Below are positions 1-6,307 of a DNA stretch of 12,232 bases, piece by piece. This stretch comes from JAGOSA01 sp043718505 (GTDB taxonomy: Bacteria > Patescibacteriota > Minisyncoccia > Phycocordibacterales > UBA9973). The stretch lies in the NCBI GenBank assembly GCA_043718505.1, contig JAYSVN010000040.1, positions 1 to 12,232 of the forward strand. The letters are read 5' to 3'. The position numbers and the translations under genes are program-made. Under the pieces are notes generated by a model. It did not search any database. It had not been told where the DNA came from and saw nothing but the letters and a program-made list of their open reading frames with translations. The first letter of the stretch is position 1. Every line of letters starts with the position of its first letter.

Positions 1-481
1 TGGCTTCAACTGAATCACATGGCGAAATAACCATCATATTCGGCATAACGCGCATAATTGCCATATCTTCAACTGCCTGGTGAGTTCCACCGTCTGGTCC
101 GACAGAAATACCGGCATGACTACCGACAATGATGACGCCACGATTGTTGTATGCAATAGTTGTTCGTATTTGTTCCCAATTTCTGCCTGGAGAAAACATG
201 GCGTAACTAGAGACAAAAGGAATTTTACCCATTGCCGCCATACCACTGGCGACGGTAACAAGATTTTGCTCTGCCACACCAATCTCTACATATCGCTCCG
301 GAAATTTTTCTTTAAATGCCAGCATTTGCGTACTTTCAGTAAGATCAGCGCAAAGTGCTACAACTTGTGTATCGGCTTCACCAGCGGCAACTAACCCTTC
401 GCCAAAGCCTTTGCGAATAGGAATTTGCTCGACATCGTCGTTAAAAAGTTTTTGATTTAATTTTTGGTCTTTGTTTAACAT
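1..481 (-). CDS. tktC: Transketolase, C-terminal half (partial, runs off left edge)
   Basis: Pyrimidine-binding half of a two-subunit transketolase, which moves two-carbon ketol units between sugar phosphates in the non-oxidative pentose phosphate pathway with thiamine diphosphate as cofactor. The ATG at 479-481 opens a frame without stops to the window edge, giving 160 visible codons that begin MLNKDQKLNQKL. Seen: the IGVAEQN motif with the cofactor-activating Glu at residue 71, the YAMFSPGRNWEQ segment, and SHAGISVGPDGGTHQ, all typical of the pyrimidine domain. The C-terminal domain lies outside the window. The gene starts 18 bases after the tktN stop, so the two are cotranscribed and should form one heteromeric enzyme. 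The upstream bases (gattaaga) offer no real Shine-Dalgarno site. The family is clear; an alternative in the same superfamily, DXP synthase, is unlikely given the neighbour. Confidence 0.93.
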   Translation of the reverse strand, partial: MLNKDQKLNQKLFNDDVEQIPIRKGFGEGLVAAGEADTQVVALCADLTESTQMLAFKEKFPERYVEIGVAEQNLVTVASGMAAMGKIPFVSSYAMFSPGRNWEQIRTTIAYNNRGVIIVGSHAGISVGPDGGTHQAVEDMAIMRVMPNMMVISPCDSVEA

Positions 482-499
482 TTCTTAATCACAATTTCA

Positions 500-1354
500 T
501 TAGTGATGCTCACTCTTAATTCTTCCGCCCAGTGTTCTTAGTTCGTTCAGCGCCATTTTCGCTTCCTCTGCATTTGGCGGTTTGCCGTGCCAATGGTAGT
601 CACGCTCAAATTCCTTCACTCCTTTGCCTGGAATTGTATGAGCAATAATGACAGTCGGTTTTTCATAAATAGTTTTTGCCCTGGCTACAGCGCCGGAAAT
701 TTCGCCAAAATCATGGCCGTTTATCTCTTCAACATGCCAGTTGAAAGCTTTCCATTTGTCGGCAAGCGGCTCTAGCGGCATAATATCTTCGGTATTACCG
801 TCAATTTGAATATTATTTCTATCCACTATGGCAATGAGATTGCGCAATTTATTTTTTCCCGCAAACATCATGCCTTCCCAGCTGTTACCCTCTTCTAGTT
901 CACCGTCAGACATGAGGCAAAAAACATACTGATCGGCATTTTCTCCTTTATCCATCAAAATTGCCTTGGCCATTCCTGCAGCTTGAGAAAGACCCGAACC
1001 GAGAGGACCGGAGCTTGTTTCTAAAATATCTAAATATTCACGATGAGGATGGCCTTGTAGTCGTGAGCCGAATTTACGCAAAGTTAGAAGCTCTGACTTC
1101 GGGAAATAGCCCGCATGAGCCAGAGTTGCATAATAGACTGGGCAAATATGTCCGTTTGAGAGAATGAGCCTATCACGCTCAGGCCATTCCGGAACTTGAG
1201 GATTATGTTTGAGTAAACCGCCAATATAGAGGGCCGTAAAAATATCAGCCATACCGAGTGGGCCGGCTGTATGGCCGCTGCCAGCAGCAAGCAACATTTC
1301 AATTATCGATTCGCGAATAGAATTTGCTTCCATCGCAAGCTGATGTTCATTCAT
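500..1354 (-). CDS. tktN: Transketolase, N-terminal half
   Basis: Diphosphate-binding half of transketolase, 284 residues, about the normal size for split N-terminal subunits. Seen: SGHTAGPLG with His28, LSNGH with His69, GSRLQGHP (97-103), SSGPLGSGLS (114-123), and the thiamine-diphosphate/metal motif SDGELEEGNSWEG starting near 149 and ending in DRNN (178-181). The usual GDG is SDG here; Asp150 and the downstream Asn residues remain. It is followed 18 bases later by the C-terminal half. It catalyses reversible ketol transfer (for example xylulose-5-phosphate plus ribose-5-phosphate) in the cytoplasm and works with the nearby rpe-like, rpiB and gap genes. A TACAAT hexamer ends 7 bases before the ATG, so the message may be leaderless. 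Confidence 0.95.
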   Translation of the reverse strand: MNEHQLAMEANSIRESIIEMLLAAGSGHTAGPLGMADIFTALYIGGLLKHNPQVPEWPERDRLILSNGHICPVYYATLAHAGYFPKSELLTLRKFGSRLQGHPHREYLDILETSSGPLGSGLSQAAGMAKAILMDKGENADQYVFCLMSDGELEEGNSWEGMMFAGKNKLRNLIAIVDRNNIQIDGNTEDIMPLEPLADKWKAFNWHVEEINGHDFGEISGAVARAKTIYEKPTVIIAHTIPGKGVKEFERDYHWHGKPPNAEEAKMALNELRTLGGRIKSEHH

Positions 1355-1361
1355 TGATTCT

Positions 1362-1367
1362 ATTGTA
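1362..1367 (-). promoter_or_regulatory. -10 element for tktN (possibly leaderless)
   Basis: TACAAT on the minus strand lies exactly 7 bases before the tktN ATG, so transcription would begin at about the A of the start codon. I see no good -35 at 16-18 bases upstream, so this rests on the -10 match and on its spacing, which equals that at the 1801 and 4523 genes. Confidence 0.4.
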
Positions 1368-1390
1368 CTAGAACGATGCTAAAAGAAAAA

Positions 1391-1434
1391 ATGCTTGCTG
1401 TGTATATACATTTATTTATGTTTTTTACCAGCAA
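1391..1434 (-). terminator. Weak terminator-like stem after the coiled-coil gene
   Basis: On the minus strand TTGCTG (1429-1434) can pair with CAGCAA (1395-1400) across a long loop that contains the stop codon and an inner ACAT/ATGT pair. GCATTTTTTCTTTT follows. The long AU-rich loop makes this a poor terminator; it might only attenuate read-through into tktN. Confidence 0.25.
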
Positions 1435-1801
1435 CAACCAGAGATTCAATTGCATCCACACGCTCAACCAGTTTGTGGAGGTCATCCTTGTTTGCTTTAT
1501 TATGAGCTAGATAATCAAATCTTTGATTCAAGTTTTCTATCTTATTCCCTAAATCCTCAGCCACATAATCAATTTTATTATCCAGGGCAGCAAAACCATT
1601 TTTCATGTGTATCGTCAGATTGTCTATTTTGACCTCTACTTTCTTACTTAGATCACTAATTTTCTTATCGAGTTTTTTATCTAGAGTATCAAATCTTTCA
1701 GCATTGCGTTTCTCTTGGGTAATTAGTTGCTCAGAATTAGCTAAAATAACTTCAGTTAGATCATTCATTGTGTATTCTTTTAGCTTTCGCTGCTTTGCCA
1801 T
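1412..1801 (-). CDS. Small coiled-coil protein of unknown function
   Basis: Not recognised as a named family. From the ATG at 1801 it is 129 residues, starting MAKQRKLKEYTMNDL. Residues about 25-120 are strongly heptad-like (repeats such as LDKKLDKKISDLSKK, ALDNKIDYVAEDLGNKIENL), rich in K, D and E, with no Cys, signal peptide or membrane segment. It is therefore probably a soluble, oligomerising coiled coil. Start choice: an ATG three codons upstream (1810) overlaps the TATAAT box at 1809-1814 and cannot be in an mRNA started there. The ATG at 1801 sits 7 bases after that box and fits a leaderless message; a further ATG at 1768 is possible. Such short coiled-coil proteins are common in CPR genomes, sometimes resembling fibre-like or DUF1640-type proteins, but I cannot assign a role. 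It lies between the rpe-like gene and tktN. Confidence 0.75.
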   Translation of the reverse strand: MAKQRKLKEYTMNDLTEVILANSEQLITQEKRNAERFDTLDKKLDKKISDLSKKVEVKIDNLTIHMKNGFAALDNKIDYVAEDLGNKIENLNQRFDYLAHNKANKDDLHKLVERVDAIESLVVAGKKHK

Positions 1802-1808
1802 GACTCTC

Positions 1809-1836
1809 ATTATATCAACCGTTATTGTTTTGCAAA
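1809..1836 (-). promoter_or_regulatory. Extended -10 promoter for the coiled-coil gene
   Basis: On the minus strand: TTTGCA (1831-1836), 16 bases, then TATAAT (1809-1814) preceded by TGA, which makes an extended -10. The box ends 7 bases before the ATG at 1801, predicting a leaderless transcript. Confidence 0.65.
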
Positions 1837-1854
1837 ATTTTTTCGCATTACAAT

Positions 1855-1886
1855 TAAAAAATTCCGCTGCGACAATGGGGAGCGAA
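1855..1886 (-). terminator. Probable rho-independent terminator after the rpe-like gene
   Basis: On the minus strand TTCGCT pairs with AGCGGAA (one bulged G) around a 12-base loop, followed by TTTTTT. It lies about 35 bases after the rpe-like stop and ahead of the next promoter, so it plausibly ends the gatB-to-rpe transcript. Confidence 0.5.
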
Positions 1887-1919
1887 AAATAAACTATATT
1901 TTAAAATGGTTTTACTAAG

Positions 1920-2636
1920 CTATTTTGCTTCTGTTTCAGCTTGATGGGCAATTTCTTTGAATTCTTTCAGGGTTTCGAGCGGACTATGACTTTTCCACAG
2001 TGCCGAACCGACAATAAGACGAGTTGCGCCGGCCTCAATGAGTTTGGCAGCATTATCAAGACGGACACCGCCGTCTACAGCGATAGGCAGACCAGGAAAT
2101 TCCTGGGCAATTTTGAGAATTTGGGCGTAAACCTTTTCGTCAAAATCCTGTCCCTGTTTCCCAATTTCAGCTATCCCCATGCATTGAACAAAATCAACTT
2201 CTTTTATGATATGGCGGTAGGCATCAATATTTGAATCAACATTAAAGGCCACCCCTATTTCAGTCGTGTCACGGATATACGGATCAATGGCTTCTATAAA
2301 ATTAGCAAATTCTTCTTCATCGCCTTCAGCTTCGGCGTGAAGCACTAAACGTGATGGCGCAAATTTATAAAAATAATCAAGGTGATCGTGCGCATTTTTG
2401 ACCATGAGATCAAGCTCGTAGTTCATCTCCTCCCAATATGGCATGCCTTCTTTTTCTTCCTCCAGTGCTTCCAGAAACATAGTGTCCTCACCATTGTATG
2501 GCCAGGTTTGTGAAGGTGCAAAAATACCATCCACCATATCTAATTGAACAATTTTGACTTTACCCAAAACAGCCGCTACCTGATTGCGGATATCGGCGAC
2601 ACTTTCAGGAAGAATTGCGGGAATAATTTCAATCAT
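1920..2636 (-). CDS. rpe: Ribulose-phosphate 3-epimerase-like protein, divergent
   Basis: 238-residue TIM-barrel protein resembling ribulose-phosphate 3-epimerase, which interconverts ribulose-5-phosphate and xylulose-5-phosphate. Seen: IPAILPESVADI at the N-terminus, QLDMVDGIFAP (31-41), corresponding to the family's HVDVMDGHFVP, and AVDGGVRLDN (186-195) with Asp188 in the phosphate/catalytic VDGG motif. The end, GATRLIVGSALW, is the usual phosphate-gripping loop. Odd: the two metal-binding histidines of classical enzymes appear replaced, the first by Gln31 and the second (DVHLMV) by Asp76 in ELDLMV; Asp33 and Asp188 remain. This could be an epimerase with altered metal coordination or a relative with another substrate. 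It begins 50 bases after rpiB and has no Shine-Dalgarno site. The context of rpiB, transketolase and gap favours the epimerase role. Confidence 0.8.
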   Translation of the reverse strand: MIEIIPAILPESVADIRNQVAAVLGKVKIVQLDMVDGIFAPSQTWPYNGEDTMFLEALEEEKEGMPYWEEMNYELDLMVKNAHDHLDYFYKFAPSRLVLHAEAEGDEEEFANFIEAIDPYIRDTTEIGVAFNVDSNIDAYRHIIKEVDFVQCMGIAEIGKQGQDFDEKVYAQILKIAQEFPGLPIAVDGGVRLDNAAKLIEAGATRLIVGSALWKSHSPLETLKEFKEIAHQAETEAK

Positions 2637-2686
2637 AATAGGATGAAGAAAAAATTAATTAAAAATGAATAATTTAAAAAATGTAT

Positions 2687-3169
2687 CTAAAATTTTGCTA
2701 ATCTTCGTAAGTGTCTTTCACCGTCGAGAAATATTGTTTCCAAAAAAACTTTGGCTGCTGTCTTTGCTTCTTCATTTGTTACGAAGCGCGCTCCGACTGA
2801 GAGCACATTAGCATTATTATGAAGTCGTGGCATTCGTACAACAGAGTAAGGATCTGAACTTAATTCCCCGTCAATGTCGACAGCCTGCTTTGGTGGTACC
2901 GGACCGTAGAATACAGCAGCCCGGACACCTTTCATTCTATTAACTGCCATAGCTTCGCCTTGGCCTGAACCACCAATGACAAAACCTTTTGCTGATGAAT
3001 CACCCGCCACTGCTTCAGCAACTTTAATTACAAAATCCGGATAATCATCTTCTGCATTAAATTCATAAGGCCCAAAATCAGTGACTTCATAGCCACTGTC
3101 TTCAAGATCTTTTATAAGTATGGCTTTGAGCTCAAATCCAGCATGGTCCGAGGCAATGTAAATTTTCAT
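2687..3169 (-). CDS. rpiB: Ribose-5-phosphate isomerase B (RpiB/LacAB family)
   Basis: 160-residue sugar-phosphate isomerase that interconverts ribose-5-phosphate and ribulose-5-phosphate. Seen: SDHAGFELK (7-15), the family's N-terminal signature; YPDF (43-46); GGSGQGEAMAVNR (66-78); and HNNANVLSVGARF near 125. The position that is a catalytic Cys in E. coli RpiB is Glu72 here, as in the actinobacterial type represented by Mycobacterium tuberculosis. Start: the ATG at 3169 gives the canonical N-terminus; an in-frame TTG three codons upstream (3178) gives no conserved sequence. It follows the small helical gene by 20 bases and precedes the rpe-like gene by 50, so the two pentose-phosphate steps on ribulose-5-phosphate are encoded side by side. 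Confidence 0.93.
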   Translation of the reverse strand: MKIYIASDHAGFELKAILIKDLEDSGYEVTDFGPYEFNAEDDYPDFVIKVAEAVAGDSSAKGFVIGGSGQGEAMAVNRMKGVRAAVFYGPVPPKQAVDIDGELSSDPYSVVRMPRLHNNANVLSVGARFVTNEEAKTAAKVFLETIFLDGERHLRRLAKF

Positions 3170-3189
3170 AGGATACAAGTGAATTACTA

Positions 3190-3438
3190 CTAAGCAGCCA
3201 TGCTAATGTGCTCATCAATACTGATGGTATCATCAATGCCCATTTGTTTTGCTAAATGATTGTAACGCTCAATGAGGAGACCTTTGCGGGCAAAATCTTG
3301 CTCTTTCTCAATTTCTTCTTTTAATGGTTTCAATTGCACCATGCCGGCCTGCTGAATTTTATCTAATTTGTCATTTAGAATTTCTTGTTCAAATTGCTTT
3401 TCGGCATCTGTCTGCTGTCTCATTTGTTCAATTCCCAT
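3190..3438 (-). CDS. Small charged helical protein, unknown
   Basis: 82 residues, start MGIEQMRQQTDAEKQFE. Not recognised. Residues about 8-65 are rich in E, K and Q with heptad-like hydrophobics, suggesting one long helix or coiled coil; the tail DDTISIDEHISMAA is acidic. There is no Cys, signal peptide or membrane segment. It lies between gap and rpiB, 38 bases after the gap stop and 20 bases before rpiB, in the same direction, so it is probably cotranscribed with them. A TATAGA hexamer ends 7 bases before its ATG and could give a separate leaderless transcript. Conservation of this small gene beside rpiB in relatives would be the best hint to its role. Confidence 0.7.
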   Translation of the reverse strand: MGIEQMRQQTDAEKQFEQEILNDKLDKIQQAGMVQLKPLKEEIEKEQDFARKGLLIERYNHLAKQMGIDDTISIDEHISMAA

Positions 3439-3445
3439 ATAATTT

Positions 3446-3451
3446 TCTATA
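3446..3451 (-). promoter_or_regulatory. Possible -10 element for the 82-residue gene
   Basis: TATAGA on the minus strand ends 7 bases before the ATG at 3438, the same spacing as other starts here. A TTGGTC 16 bases further upstream matches -35 only weakly. The match is poor in an AT-rich gap. Confidence 0.3.
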
Positions 3452-3476
3452 TTAGTAAGTAATTTTGGACCAATTA

Positions 3477-4523
3477 TTATTGCTTAATAGTAGCCGCTGC
3501 CTTGATAACATGTTCGACAAGGGTATGCGTATACCCCATCTCGTTATCGTACCATGCCATTACTTTTACCAGATTTCCGCCGACAACGCGAGTCATGGCC
3601 AGATCGGCAATTGAAGCATATGCCGAACCCAAAATATCGCTTGAAACAAGCGGTTCATCAGTTACAGCAAAAACTTTTGCCCAGCGTTCTTCCATAGCTG
3701 CCTTTTTCAAAAGTTCATTAATTTCTTCAGCTGATGTTTGTCTTTTGGCAATAAATGTCACATCAACAATTGAACCAGCAGGAACTGGAACACGAATAGA
3801 AATACCATCGAACAGTCCTTCAAGTGCCGGGAAAGCTTTGGTCACGGCAATAGCAGCTCCTGTCGAGCTCGGTACGATGTTCTGAGCTGCTGCACGTCCT
3901 TCACGCAGATCTTTCTTCGACGGACCATCGACCAGTGACTGTGAGGCAGTATAGCCATGAACAGTGTTTAAAATTGCTTTTTCGATACCAATCGCTTCAT
4001 GCATAATTGCAATCAGCGGACTAGCGGCATTTGTGGTACATGAGGCATTAGATGTAATTGGCCATTCACCGAAACGTTGTTCGTTGACACCAAGAAGAAT
4101 TGTCGGTGTTTGCTGAATACCTTCACCATCTTTTGCAGGGGCAGAAATAACGACATGTTTAGCACCGGCATCGAGGTGGAATTGTGAGCCAACATAGGAA
4201 GTGAATAGTCCGGTTGATTCAACGACAACATCAATATTGAGTTGTTTCCACGGTAATTTTGTACCATCTCTTTCTGACAGGTAGAGCACTTCTTTGCCAT
4301 CAATAATGAGACTGGTTTTATTCGTAGAAACATTGTGATTCCATTTTTTATAAACGGTGTCGTATTTGAGCAAGTACGACAAACTGTCAATTGAACCGAG
4401 GTCATTAACAGCTACGACTTCAATTTCTGAACGTTCCCAGGCTAGTTTTAAAAAGGCCCGTCCAATGCGACCAAAGCCATTGATCGCTACTCTGACTTTG
4501 TCAGCAGATGGTTTAATAATCAT
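3477..4523 (-). CDS. gap: Glyceraldehyde-3-phosphate dehydrogenase
   Basis: 348 residues, slightly longer than the usual ~335. It oxidises and phosphorylates glyceraldehyde-3-phosphate to 1,3-bisphosphoglycerate with NAD(P). Seen: Rossmann motif NGFGRIGR (15-22), VNDL (39-42), catalytic SNASCTTN with Cys162, partner His189 in TVHGYT, phosphate-binding STGAA, and the C-terminal WYDNEMGY. Asn40-Asp41 after the second strand is the NAD-preferring arrangement of classical enzymes (inference). An eight-residue N-terminal extension precedes the domain. It starts 20 bases after the gatB stop but has its own extended -10 box ending 7 bases before the ATG, so it is probably expressed from a leaderless mRNA as well as by read-through. 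It links the pentose-phosphate enzymes of this cluster to lower glycolysis. Confidence 0.97.
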   Translation of the reverse strand: MIIKPSADKVRVAINGFGRIGRAFLKLAWERSEIEVVAVNDLGSIDSLSYLLKYDTVYKKWNHNVSTNKTSLIIDGKEVLYLSERDGTKLPWKQLNIDVVVESTGLFTSYVGSQFHLDAGAKHVVISAPAKDGEGIQQTPTILLGVNEQRFGEWPITSNASCTTNAASPLIAIMHEAIGIEKAILNTVHGYTASQSLVDGPSKKDLREGRAAAQNIVPSSTGAAIAVTKAFPALEGLFDGISIRVPVPAGSIVDVTFIAKRQTSAEEINELLKKAAMEERWAKVFAVTDEPLVSSDILGSAYASIADLAMTRVVGGNLVKVMAWYDNEMGYTHTLVEHVIKAAATIKQ

Positions 4524-4530
4524 GCTTTGT

Positions 4531-4561
4531 ATTATAACAGATATTATAGGAGCTCTTTCAA
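4531..4561 (-). promoter_or_regulatory. Extended -10 promoter for gap, overlapping the gatB end
   Basis: On the minus strand TGTTATAAT (box TATAAT at 4531-4536) is a consensus extended -10, ending 7 bases before the gap ATG. TTGAAA (4556-4561) is a 5/6 -35 match but 19 bases away, so the promoter probably relies on the extended -10. The -35 lies inside the last codons of gatB. Confidence 0.65.
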
Positions 4562-6043
4562 GATTTTTTGCACAATCTGTGGGTTAGCGGAGCCTTTTGT
4601 TTCTTTCATGATGATACCAACGAGCGACATGAGGGCATTTTCTTTGCCGCCTTTGTATGTTTCAACAATCTTTGGATTATCAGCAATAATTTTTTCAGCG
4701 ATAGCTCGGAGTGCACTTTCATCACTTTTCTGAAGCAGGCCTTCTGCTTCGGCAATCTCCATAGGAGAACGGGTTTCGGTTACGTCTTCGGCGGCAAGTT
4801 TGGCCAGAATATCCTTTGCAGCACGGGAAGAAATTTTGCCTTCAACCACCATATTGATAAGTTCAGCAAAATGGGTAGCGCTCGGTATTTTTACCGCCGG
4901 CTTATTTTTTCTCATACCCAGAAAATCAGAAGTAATGTAATTTGAGGCTACTTTAATTTTTTCAGGAGAAATGAGTATGGCATTTATCGCCTCGAACCAA
5001 ATACCGAGGTCGTGGTCATTAATGTAACTTTCAATATCTTCGTCTTTAATACTGAAACCTGTTTTATAGCGAAGGCGCTTTGCTCCGGGTAATTCAGGTA
5101 ATTCTTTCTTAAGCAATTCTAAATCGAAAATTGAATGTAACTTCATCTTCGGCAGATCCGGATCAGGGAAATATCGATAATCCTGGGCTTCTTCTTTACT
5201 TCGCTGCGAAAAAGTCGATTGCTTGGCTTCATCCCACCCCCTGGTTTCCTGTGTAATTTTGCTTCCCTCACCTTTTTCAATTAATTCAATCATTCGCGCT
5301 ACTTCATATTTGATAGCTCGCTCGGCGCTTCGAACAGAATTGAGGTTTTTGACTTCAACTTTTGTACCAAATGCATTCATATCTCCCTGTAGCGCCAAAG
5401 CATTGTCTGTTACTGAAATATTAGCTTCTACTCGCATTTCACCTTTTTCCATATTAGCTTCAGAGGCACCGACATATTGCAGTAAAAGCTGGTATTCACG
5501 GGCAAATTTGGCTGCGGCCATAGCCGCAATATCTGCAGCGTTCTTGTCATCTGTAGCCGCGAATGTATGCGGCTCGGTAACAAGTTCCATTAGTGGTACG
5601 CCAGCACGATTAAAATCTACCAGCGAGTATCCTAATTTACCTGCCGACGCATCACCACTTTCGTGTTTAGAATTTCCAGTATCCTCTTCCAAATGAATAC
5701 GAGTCAAGGCAAAATCAGCCAGCTTTCCGCCAGAGACAATCGGATACTTATATTGTGAAATCTGATAGCCTTTTGGAATATCCGGATAAAAATAATTCTT
5801 ACGATCAAATTCAGTAAAGTCAGCGATTGTTCCGTCAACTGCCAGACCAACTCGAATAACTTGTTTGACTGCTTCTTTATTTGCCACAGGCAAAGCACCC
5901 GGATGAGCCATGCAAACAGGACAAATATTAACGTTCGGACGGTCCTCATTCGGATCGTTTTTACAACGGCAAAACATTTTGGTTGTAGTTTTGAGCTCGG
6001 AATGGACTTCGAGGCCAATGGTCACATAATAGCTTGTGGGCAT
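4544..6043 (-). CDS. gatB: Asp-tRNA(Asn)/Glu-tRNA(Gln) amidotransferase subunit B
   Basis: 499 residues, full length for GatB, the subunit of GatCAB that binds and activates misacylated Glu-tRNA(Gln) (and often Asp-tRNA(Asn)) before amidation. Seen: IGLEVHSEL (9-17); a zinc-type Cys set C25, C27, C41, C44; DFNRAGVPLMELVTEP near 139-154, the family signature; YRYFPDPDLP; and a C-terminal tail/YqeY-type domain rich in Lys and Ala ending GSANPQIVQKILKELL. The start at ATG 6043 gives the canonical N-terminus. No gatA or gatC is adjacent, so the complex is encoded at separate loci. It begins the leftward run of genes, has a clear promoter with -10 box six bases before the ATG, and is followed by gap after 20 bases. 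Its presence implies indirect Gln-tRNA or Asn-tRNA synthesis in this organism. Confidence 0.97.
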   Translation of the reverse strand: MPTSYYVTIGLEVHSELKTTTKMFCRCKNDPNEDRPNVNICPVCMAHPGALPVANKEAVKQVIRVGLAVDGTIADFTEFDRKNYFYPDIPKGYQISQYKYPIVSGGKLADFALTRIHLEEDTGNSKHESGDASAGKLGYSLVDFNRAGVPLMELVTEPHTFAATDDKNAADIAAMAAAKFAREYQLLLQYVGASEANMEKGEMRVEANISVTDNALALQGDMNAFGTKVEVKNLNSVRSAERAIKYEVARMIELIEKGEGSKITQETRGWDEAKQSTFSQRSKEEAQDYRYFPDPDLPKMKLHSIFDLELLKKELPELPGAKRLRYKTGFSIKDEDIESYINDHDLGIWFEAINAILISPEKIKVASNYITSDFLGMRKNKPAVKIPSATHFAELINMVVEGKISSRAAKDILAKLAAEDVTETRSPMEIAEAEGLLQKSDESALRAIAEKIIADNPKIVETYKGGKENALMSLVGIIMKETKGSANPQIVQKILKELL

Positions 6044-6049
6044 ATGGAA

Positions 6050-6077
6050 AGTATATCGCTATAGTTGTATTTGGCAA
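6050..6077 (-). promoter_or_regulatory. Promoter of gatB, leaderless spacing
   Basis: On the minus strand TTGCCA (6072-6077), 16 bases, TATACT (6050-6055); each hexamer is a 5/6 match. The -10 ends 6 bases before the gatB ATG, so the start of transcription falls at or within a base or so of the start codon. Confidence 0.7.
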
Positions 6078-6125
6078 GCAAAATAAGGGTTTTTTAGCTA
6101 TTTGGAATAGATATTGTCAAAGGAC

Positions 6126-6154
6126 TTGACAAAATCATTTATATTTGCTATTAT
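6126..6154 (+). promoter_or_regulatory. Strong sigma-70-type promoter of the small RNA / leader
   Basis: TTGACA (6126-6131, perfect), 17-base spacer, TATTAT (6149-6154) preceded by TGC, an extended -10. It is the best promoter in the window. It points right, divergent from gatB, with transcription expected from about 6161 into a region without a convincing gene. Confidence 0.8.
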
Positions 6155-6177
6155 ATAAGTAAGAAACTATAGATATA

Positions 6178-6197
6178 CAGCGGTAAGTTTACCGCTG
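6178..6197. repeat. Perfect 9-bp inverted repeat downstream of a promoter
   Basis: CAGCGGTAA, two bases, TTACCGCTG. It lies about +18 to +37 from the expected transcription start, so it could be a 5' RNA hairpin or a dimeric-repressor operator. The core GCGGTAA recurs imperfectly at 6293-6306. Confidence 0.7.
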
Positions 6198-6307
6198 CAG
6201 AGTACACACCGAAAACCAAAGAAAGATGCCCAAAGATCCTCCGACTTAGATTATTTGTTTATCTTATTTAGGCACTAAAGCCAAAAACATGCGCGGTAAT
6301 TGCCGCC

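Noticed and set aside
5223..5696. Long plus-strand open frame (157 codons) within gatB
   Set aside because: It is an antisense shadow; gatB is full length with all family motifs in the other strand.
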